Below the pieces are notes generated by a model, which was not told the origin of the DNA, did not search any database, and saw only the letters and a list, made by a program, of their open reading frames with translations. A program made the position numbers and the translations under genes. From Carposina sasakii (Eukaryota; Arthropoda; Insecta; Lepidoptera; Carposinidae), in NCBI GenBank assembly GCA_014607495.2, contig CP053165.1, forward strand, positions 6,504,906 to 6,568,905: DNA of 64,000 bases, written 5' to 3'. Every line of letters begins with the position of its first letter. The stretch's first letter is position 1. This document shows positions 55,111 through 64,000 of this stretch, in pieces.

Positions 55111-58100
55111 GGTAGTGCAATGGAGCAAAGACAAATTGAAAATAAAAATATAGATACATAAAAATAAATATTAATGTACAAATTTTAATACTACTTATAA
55201 TATGCGTATAGCATTCGTATTAGCTCTACAATCTGCGAATGTGATTCTTTTTAGACGATGATTATATTGCGCTTTTAGATTTAATGTAGGTATGTGAGAT
55301 CATGCATTACTCATACAGTTATTTCAAAAGTATTTATTTAGATCTATCTCTAGACTTAATGGTTAATGAATGTCTTTTTCTATTTATATACGTAAACCTA
55401 TCTAAGTTTCTCAGATATAATAGAAATACTTGGTTGTACACGTATGATTTCCTTTTTCTTCGCTAATAACTTCATATTAAATGGTTGACTGGAAGAAAAC
55501 TCTGTTAGAGATAAGGTCGCCTTTGTACATTGTCTTCTAAAATATTGAATCTTGTGTGTTTTTTTTCTGTGTACAATAAAGTATATACTTCGACAAAACT
55601 TGCTTCGTGATGAAATCTTAAATAAAAACTCAATAAAATAAAGTTATTCACAATAAATCTGAATTTATACTCCAATTAATATTTGAAAGTACATAGTTGA
55701 AAATAATTGATATTGTGAAACCGTTACTTGCCTTGTCCTACTACAATTCTTTATGAGCCTACGGGCACCTTTTTCGAGTTCAATGGGTAGGTGTGCCGTA
55801 GAATGCATTGAGCATATGAATGAATGAACAATTGACTTGGTACGTGTGGGTATAATATTAATCTTATTCAATTAGATTTACATTAATAATTAATACCTAC
55901 GAGGCGTCTGAGCGAGGATAGTCATTGTTTATTTTTACTCATCTGTACTGCGCTTTTAGAGATTCATTGTTAAGTAATAACCTTCAGTAATAATAAACAT
56001 TATGTCATAAATATTAAGGTAAACTAGCAAGGGTTATTGATTATAAATAATGTTAAAAATAGAAGTCTAATACAAACAGTATTTTGTATGAAGACGGTGC
56101 CTTGTAGACTTTGGCTCCTCGTAAAGAGACTGTATGAACGAGTATTCTATAGTAGTTCCATTTTTGAAATGAAATGGAAATTAAATTTGACATTTCGCGA
56201 AATGTCATGTCAGTTTTAGGCGGGTTGTCTAAGAGGCAGATGCGCGTGCACATATCACAGAACCAATCCGTGTGTAATAACTTATTTATTTGTGAATTTA
56301 TGTTGTGAATAGAGTTTCGGATTGCAGTGATTTTCTACCATGAGATTCTTGACTGTATATTTATAAGTTTCCGCATATATTGCCATTTGTACTATGTCTT
56401 GCTCTCCGCAAATCTCAGATTTATTTTTCAATTTATTCATACAAAATTTAAAATTTGGACCAAATCTTCTGCCTATCTCAATATAACTGGCTAATATCAT
56501 AGAGGAATAAGAAGACTTATTCCTCTATGCTAATGTCCAAAGTGTCTACTGACTATGGTGTGAATACATATCGAATAAGATCCAAGGTAAGCACGTCATG
56601 GACTTACGAGTAGGTTGTCAAGTTCCGACGGCGATGAAAATATTTTTTGGTAAGTATTGTTAATCGTTTATTTATTTAGCTGCATGAAATAACTTAGTTT
56701 TTTTTAACACATAATATAGGTAGGTTAACCTACAGTAGTACTTATGTACTTGCATCGCACTATACTTAGTATGTATTAGATTTCCCAATATATTTTTATT
56801 AGTAACATGTGAATTATGTAAAACAGACAAACAGATATGAAAAAGGATAATTTACAACGAAAATGTATAACACTTATGAAATTTATAGGGAAAGGTAGGT
56901 AAGTAAGTAACATGTTAAATGATTCCATTATTAAAATCACCATTTATCGCTCTGTCAGACCACAATAGAAACCTATGTGAAACCTAGGTAGCCATAGCTT
57001 AGCCATGATTAGCCTTGTAGTATGCTTTCCTAGTTTATGGAGTCAAACAGCGTATAATGGCTAGTTAGTAAGCTATAATCAAACCAGAAATTGCTACCCA
57101 GTAAAGCGGTTTCAACTTTATTTCTCTTTACAATACTTTCCATATATGAAAACATTTTTTTACTGCTATGGCTTGGTAATAAAGAATCGTTTTGCACTTG
57201 AAACGTATAATATTACGTGTAGGACGGAACCATAGGTTTTTAAGTTAGAGATGACCGCGCTTTTGCTTCATGCATGACTTTTATATTGAGTTTTTTTACA
57301 TCGGTTTGTATGATTAGTAGTATTAGATTTGAACTTTTACTAAGTATAAGAAAAATACCTACATATGAATAAAAATTACTTAGAATCTACGGAAAAATCG
57401 AAGCGTTTAACCCAGGTATCATTAGTATGCCTTAAAAACTTTTTGCACACCACAGCTACCTAGGTAGAGAAATATAGACTGCTACTTAATTTATAAGTCA
57501 CAACGATGTTAGACATATTAGCAAGTAGTTCTAAAAGATCTTAAAAATTCAATGCATATTAACATAGTTACCAGTAGTATATAGTCGTGACTGTATACAT
57601 ACTTAAAGTGGTGTCTGCACGTTCGCACCTAACAAAATTAATCGCGTTATTACAAGCAATCCAGCCTGTATGGGTATAGTGATAAGGTTTACTTATATTA
57701 TTTTAAGGTAGTTACGTTGATGAATAAGTATAGTTTTAGGGGTATGTAAAACGCTGCCACTCCTAACATTCCTCACGCTGAGCTTGACATACATTATGTA
57801 AAACGTGATGGTAATATGTGATTTACATGTAGTATGTAGTTTAAGTTTGTTTTGTAAGATACCGCTAGTAAAACTTAAGGCTGCAATGATTTCTTGTCTT
57901 ACGGTAACGCGATTTCGTGTTTATGAAATTGTTATGATAATTTCAAAAGTTAATGTGATAATATTTTTTATGTTGCACACTTCATTTTAGCAAACATGCA
58001 TTTTATCATTATAGTTGTGCATTTTCTTTTTGTTATGTTCCATGTTCATAAACCCGTTGGCCTTATAGCAAAGAGGTATGAGCCAGTACCTGGCGCGCAC

Positions 58101-58890
58101 GTGCAAGAAATGCATCAGCTATGTGTCATGTTCTTTGACTTACTTGGAAGGCAGGCTATGGTGTATGTATGTTAGTTTACTTCTATCAATTAATTATTAT
58201 CAAATAGAATATAGGTTAGCACACGTTTTAAAACAGACTAGCGGGCGCCCACGCCCCTAGTTCGCGTAAGTAAGTAAACTTTAGAATAACTGTTTTTTTC
58301 GCGGGAATTTCTGAAAATTGAAAACCTAACTGCCTAAAAATGCCTACATCACATCTAAGCTTCAGGTCTCTGAGATCAGCGGTTTAGACTGTGCGTTGAG
58401 CAGTCAGTCGTATAAAAATTCGTACCTACTCTATCTTCGACCGCATCCCTCAGGAAATATTGACGTTAAATTTTTTTTGGTGAAGTAACGGAAGGATATC
58501 CTATTATAGTATTTAAAAAATGAGTAACAAGTAAACCGTTAGGTACTGATGTAATGATATTGACAAATTGAGTAACGGGTATAGACACGATATGTGACAA
58601 TACGTTATGATAACAATGTAACTTATGTAGGCATAGACAAGATAAGTCAATGAAACGAGGAAATACCGTTTTGAGATTGCAAAGATGTTTAATTTTTTAC
58701 TATCCTTTGGTACCCATAAGGAAGACCTAGAAACGAATTAAGGCACGAGAACTGCCCAATCTAGGGGATATAGGAACTTAAGAAGTAGGCAGGTTCATTT
58801 TTACACATGGAAAACTTTTAGAAACCTAAAGCTTGATTTCGTTTAATTTATCAGTAGGGATTTCTTAAACTAGATGTGTAAAGTACCAAA
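55111..58890. other. AT-rich intergenic, nothing recognised
   Basis: 3.8 kb without exon-like frames, RNA genes or repeats that I can name. Confidence 0.5.
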
Positions 58891-58895
58891 AAACA

Positions 58896-58972
58896 TAGGT
58901 TCAGTTGGTTATAGCGAAAGCACGGTTTGCGAGTTGTCGTGAGTTCAAATCTCACTCGGGTGAGAATTTTTT
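58896..58972 (+). repeat. tRNA-headed SINE
   Basis: 'ggttcagttggttatagcga' and 'tcgtgagttcaaatctcact' give A and B boxes. The following 'cgggtgagaa' and poly-T tract resemble the 47.7-kb copy in mirror orientation. Confidence 0.5.
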
Positions 58973-59671
58973 TCATTTTCTTATTAATATTTTATAATAC
59001 ATAGATACTTACCTAATTTTTATTGTTTTTATTTTTAAACATACATAGCTATGTTTAAGTTTTTCAAATGCTACTTGGTTAACCGGTCTTAGAGAATGGA
59101 TAAAATATTTAAATATATTTTATTACTGCGTCTTGTTTATTGTAACTGATTTGTTGGATTAGTCACCATGTTTTTAGTTTATACCTCGTTGTTATGATTA
59201 CATTTTCTACGCTACTTGCTTTTAAGTAATAAACGATTTTTTGCCACACATTTCACTAAGTTAGGTCTACTTGCACTACATGCGTTTTTTTACATAGATA
59301 TCTACACAAAAAGGGATGTGGTGTGTAATATAATAATTTAAACTTAATCCGAAGTTAAAAGAGTTAGTGCTAGTGGGACATACTCGTACTTACATAATTA
59401 AAGCGTTTTAGACTTTTTTTTAAGAATAAAATATTACTAGATGAATAGGTATGTATATCTCTTACGACTGCATCATGTTCAATGATAGACCAAAATAATA
59501 ACGGAACGTTCTTTACAAGGAACCGTTACCAGTATCTGTGCTAAGCCTATTATTTTTATACCAGTTTAGAACTTGAACGCTATGCTTGAACGGTATATTG
59601 TCGAATTTAAGAAGAACACGATTTTATTAATGTTTTTTACAAGAAAACATAACTCTGTTCTATTATAGGTA
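58973..59671. other. AT-rich intergenic, nothing recognised
   Basis: No exon-like frame or repeat seen. Confidence 0.5.
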
Positions 59672-60046
59672 CAGGGTGTTTTTTCGTTGCCACCCTTAAC
59701 AAAGGGTACGTACTCTATACATCAGATAAAGTAAGTTTATGCAAAAAAATACTGGGAAATAATGTAATTTATTTTTGATTTTTTTTATTCCTTGATCGGG
59801 CGAAATTTATAGTGTCCAGTGTTAATGCTAGTTTTTTCATAGACAGATATAATTATTTCTCGTGAAAAATCTTGCTACGCGCGTCTGTGTGCATTTATGC
59901 AAAAAAACGCAGTCTATTTACTCAACTTTGAACCCTAATATCTTGGGAACCAGACACTTCCTAGGTATACTTACATGGAGAAAAATGATCGTGATGATGA
60001 GGAGATTCCGTAGTTTTCGGGAACGTTGACGACCAAAAATCATCCT
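59672..60046 (+). mobile_element. CAGG-A MITE, nearly full-length copy
   Basis: Left end cagggtgttttttcgttgcc. The right end has decayed ('aaaaatcatcctac'). Confidence 0.78.
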
Positions 60047-60509
60047 ACATATTATATATTCTATTATATTATTAATATATAGAACACATAACGTAGGTAA
60101 CTACATATATTATCTTGTATACCTACTTTATTTATTTCATTGTTACTATGTATTTTTAAAATTAAATTACACCTAATAAAATTATTAAGATGTTTTTAAT
60201 TTAAATTGGGCAGTTGGGCAGAAGGAATACTCTCGTGGGACATTTTTGGGTGCAATTATAAAATATAGAGACAAGGCCGGACGATTACGATGTCATGGCT
60301 TGCTTCATTCGAGTGAATATACGTTTGGACTTAGAAAAAAAGAACACTCTGAACACTAGATATCTATGTACTTCTTTTCATTACACCATGCAACTACGGC
60401 TGGATTAACCAATTTTGATTCTTTCGATACTAGTAAAATTGGTCCAAGAGAATTTATTACCGTTCATGATTGGTATTTTAAACAAAACGAAGTGTATCTT
60501 CAAACATTA

Positions 60510-60620
60510 GGGTCGATTCCGGCAGTCACACTTAAACCTAAACCTAATCTTAGTCAGGTCTATCTCTCTCCGTTCTTAACATAAATGGCTGAGAGAGAAA
60601 AGGACAGGTAGGACTAAATT
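60510..60620. mobile_element. MITE with 'cagtcacacttaaacctaaa' TIR, right end lost
   Basis: Begins gggtcgattccggcagtcac. It matches the 7950 copy through 'aggacaggtaggacta' and then stops. Confidence 0.7.
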
Positions 60621-61679
60621 GTACATGCCAAAGTGTTGATTAATCATCTAGGTTAATCTGAAAGTTCACGTACAGTGGATTTCGTTCTTTGAAAATAAAG
60701 TATAACGTCACTAAAAGCTAGTAAACAAGTATTCATTAGAATCTAAGGAATTAGTTTTAAATTCAAATCTATGAAAAGTTTGTGTGAAAATAAAGAGAAC
60801 ATTGTAAAAGTTTCAAGGGATGCTATATTTATACATAGGTATAGAAACAAAGTTGTTTTTCTATATTATTGTAGTGCACATTATAGTCATTTCAGTTTCA
60901 CGCGCTGTCACACGCACGAATGTTCCATTCTACGCTATTCAATTTGTGAAAATCACATTGCGTGCTACATTGCTTGTTATTCCTAGTACATGGACTTCCG
61001 AATTTTTTTTATGTTCGTTCATTTAGTTACACGCATATTCTATAAAGTTAGAGTGTATGCATTTTATAGTACACTGAGAAAAATTTGTTACTTACGGAGA
61101 CCAAAATTGTAATGGTATTGCAGCAAGCTACTTACCACGTATATTTCAAACGTAAAATGTAAGAGCCATACTTACAAAGAAACGGCATACTGTCGAAGCA
61201 GTATGCGACAGCGTGCTCTGTAAGGATAATGCCTCCGAGCTACGTATCTGGGTACTGCATCGTTATTAAGTATGTCACATCTGGATTTTAAGGATCCGGA
61301 ACCCTTACAAAATACGTATGCCGTTAATGGTGCCACATATTTAGTTTAAGTAAACCCCAACATTATACGTACACTGTACCGTTAAATACGACTTCAGCGT
61401 AAGTAATATAAGTATTTAGAAACATTATGTCAGAATTCTGTATATTTCAGAACGTATCACGTCAATATTTAGAGCGAAATCGTTATACCGACTCTGTCTA
61501 GTGACATAACGTTCCTGGATACTTACTTAATGTACCAGATGTTTTAGTATAATGAAAGATTTTTAGGTGCTTATAATCACTCTTTCTAAGTACATTATGT
61601 ATAGGGCATAATGATTCCGAACTATGATAGTATACATAAAAAATAGAAACATGATGGCTATTCGAATTGCGCTTACTTA
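60621..61679. other. AT-rich flank of the satellite, with faint satellite-like motifs
   Basis: Short pieces such as 'gctacgtatctgggtactgc' (61238) and 'cctggatacttacttaatgt' (61515) recall the 149-bp unit, so degenerate units may extend left. Not certain. Confidence 0.35.
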
Positions 61680-63009
61680 CAAGTGTATACCGATTACGTA
61701 TTCTTTACCTAGTCATTGTAAGTATGTGGTCTACTTATGTGAACATTGTGGCTACGTATCCAACGCCATTATGAAAGTAGTCAATCTCCTGACACACGCC
61801 TACCTCATACGTAAAAAACTTAGAAGGTAGGTACCATGACATGTACATATACTGTGTCATTATAAGTATGTAGTCTACTTATATAAACGTTGTAGCTTAC
61901 GTATCTAAGTATCTAACGTCGTTATGAAAATAGTCAACCTCCTGACACACGCCCACCCCTTACTTAAAAAACGTAGGCGGTACCATGAAATGTAAATATA
62001 CTGTGTCATTATAAGTATGTAGTCTACTTATATAAACGTTGTAGCTTACGTATCTAAGTATCCAACGTCGTTATGAAAATAGTCAACCTCCTGACCCACG
62101 CTCACCCCTTATGTAAAAAACGTAGGCGGTACCATGATATGTAAATATACTGTGTCATTATAAGTATGTAGTCTACTTATATAAACGCTGCAGCTTACTT
62201 ACGTATCTAAGTATCCAACGTCGTTATGAAAATAGTCAACCTCCTGACACACGCTCACCCCTTACGTAAAAAACGTAGGCGGTACCATGACATGTAAATA
62301 TACTGTGTCATTATAAGTATGTAGTCTACTTATATAAACGTTGTGGCTTACGTATCTAAGTATCCAACGTCGTTATGAAAATAGTCAACCTCCTGACACA
62401 CGCTCATCCCATACGTAAAAAACGTAGGCGGTACCATGATATGTAAATATACTGTGTCATTATAAGTATGTAGTCTACTTATATAAACGTTGTAGCTTAC
62501 GTATCTAAGTATCCAACATCGTTATGAAAATAGTCAACCTCCCGACACACGCTCATCCCATACGTAAAAAACGTAGGCGATACCATGACATGTAAATATA
62601 CTGTGTCATTATAAGTATGTAGTCTACTTATATAAACGTTGTAGCTTACGTATCTAAGTATCTAACGTCGTGATGAAAATAGTCAACCTCCTGACACACG
62701 CTCATCCCATACGTAAAAAACGTAGGCGGTACCATGACATGTAAATATACTGTGTCATTATAAGTATGTAGTCTACTTATATAAACGCTGTAGCTTACGT
62801 ATCTAAGTATCCAACGTCGTTATGAAAATAGTCAACCTCCTGACACACGCTCACCCCTTACGTAAAAAACGTAGGCGGTACCATGATATGTAAATATACT
62901 GTGTCATTATCAAGTATGTGATTTACTGATATAAACGTTATGGCGACATATCTCAAGTATCTAACGCTATTATGAAAGTAGTCAACTTCCTGATACACGC
63001 TTACATTTT
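61680..63009 (+). repeat. 149-bp tandem repeat array, left arm
   Basis: About nine units. The landmark 'ctgtgtcattataagtatgt' starts at 61852, 62001, 62150, 62303, 62452, 62601, 62750 and 62899. Spacing is 149 bp in six of seven intervals and 153 in one. Inner units are very alike; the first and last are diverged. Each contains 'acgtaaaaaacgta', a short palindrome. Confidence 0.93.
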
Positions 63010-63011
63010 TT

Positions 63012-63960
63012 TTAATGTGAATGTGTATGAGTAAGTTGACTTCTTAAATAATGGTGTTAAATACTTAAGATACGTAGCTACATTTACATACTTATAATGA
63101 CACAGTATATTTATATGTCATGGTACCGTCTACGTTTTTTACGTAAGGGGTGAGCGTGTGTCAAAAGGTTGACTATTTTCATAACGACGTTGGATACTTA
63201 GATACGTAAGCTACAACGTTTAAATAAGTAGTCTACATACTTATAACGACACAGTATATTTACATGGCATGGGACCGCCTACGTTTTTTACGTATGGGGT
63301 GAGCGTGTGTCAGGAGGTTGACTATTTTCATAACGACGTTGGATACTTAGATACGTAAGCTACAACGTTTATATAAGTAGACTACATACTTATAATGACA
63401 CAGTATATTTACATGTCATGGTACCGTCTACGTTTTTTACGTAAGGGGTGAGCGTGTGTCAGGAGGTTGACTATTTTCATAACGACGTTGGATACTTATA
63501 TACGTAAGCTACAACGGTTATATAAGTAGACCACATACTTATAATGACACACTATATTTACATCTCATGGTACCGCCTACGTTTTTTACGTAAGGGGTGA
63601 GCGTATGTCAGGAGGTTGACTATTTTCATAACGACGTTGGATACTTAGATACGTAAGCTACAACGTTTATATAAGTAGACTACATACTTATAATGACACA
63701 GTATATTTACATGTCATGGTACCGTCTACGTTTTTTACGTAAGCGTGTGTCAGAAAGCTGATTGCTTAGAGAATAGCGTTGGATACTTAAGGTACGTACG
63801 CTACATGTTTATTTAAGTAAATCACATACTTATAATGACACAGTATATTTTCACGTCATGACCCCGTCTACATTTTTTACGTAAGGGGTGAGCGTCTGTC
63901 TTAAATAATGGCGTTAAATACTTAAGACGCGTAGCTTCAACGTTTAATAATAATATTTAA
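63012..63960 (-). repeat. 149-bp tandem repeat array, right arm, inverted
   Basis: The same unit in reverse orientation. The complementary landmark 'cttataatgacacag' starts at 63091, 63240, 63389, 63538, 63687 and 63829. The array meets the left arm at about 63010, where a T-rich tip separates matching sequences. The arm may continue beyond the window. Confidence 0.93.
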
Positions 63961-64000
63961 TACTATCAAATTCAATAATAATCAAACTACAAAATTCCAA

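Noticed and set aside
58896..58972. Possible tRNA gene on the plus strand
   Set aside because: Cloverleaf incomplete; SINE-like tail follows.
60366..60584. 72-codon plus-strand frame ending in KLKPKPNLSQVYLS-like residues
   Set aside because: Its second half is the MITE terminal repeat read as protein.
61680..63960. CRISPR-like array
   Set aside because: Units are 149 bp with no distinct spacers, organised as two inverted arrays in a eukaryotic genome.

Overview
This window looks like nuclear DNA from a moth or butterfly (Lepidoptera). It is AT-rich, has compact protein exons split by GT-AG introns, and is full of interspersed repeats of lepidopteran type: Helitron/MINE-like units with the 'cgcccgcgacttcgtccg' head, RTE-like LINE 3' ends, tRNA-headed SINEs, hAT elements and MITEs. 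No prokaryotic signals are present. The species cannot be named from the sequence.

Layout. 1-3392 is the 3' part of an I-group LINE whose reverse transcriptase/RNase H frame is intact and runs off the left edge. 4056-18806 (+) is a complete ten-exon methylmalonate-semialdehyde dehydrogenase gene (ALDH6A1 orthologue, 523 aa). Its first intron carries a 5'-truncated antisense LINE, and its eighth intron holds a 153-bp tandem triplication of the active-site exon's end. 19417-25678 (+) is a complete eight-exon deoxyribonuclease II gene (422 aa) with both HxK catalytic motifs. 26825-28907 may be the start of an unrecognised gene. 30789-35604 (+) is a second DNase II family gene (six exons, 368 aa) with shared intron phases in which both catalytic HxK motifs are replaced. 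36958-40696 (-) is a five-exon membrane-anchored short-chain dehydrogenase/reductase-like gene (339 aa) that lacks the YxxxK catalytic pair. A tRNA-Gly(CCC) gene sits in its intron on the opposite strand.

The right-hand 23 kb (41-64 kb) has no gene I can support firmly. It holds a 2.3-kb hAT-type element with an exact 8-bp target duplication and a second TIR element nested inside it, several MITE families, LINE and SINE pieces and long AT-rich stretches. At the right edge is a striking structure: 149-bp tandem repeats arranged as two opposed arrays, forming a hairpin with arms of about 1 kb or more.

How the genes relate: ALDH6A1 is a mitochondrial enzyme of valine/thymine breakdown. The DNase II pair arose by tandem duplication, with one active-looking and one predicted inactive copy. 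The SDR-like protein is probably a membrane pseudoenzyme. Exon boundaries were joined by hand from splice sites and reading-frame phase. In all four genes the phases close without a stop, but no transcript evidence was available.
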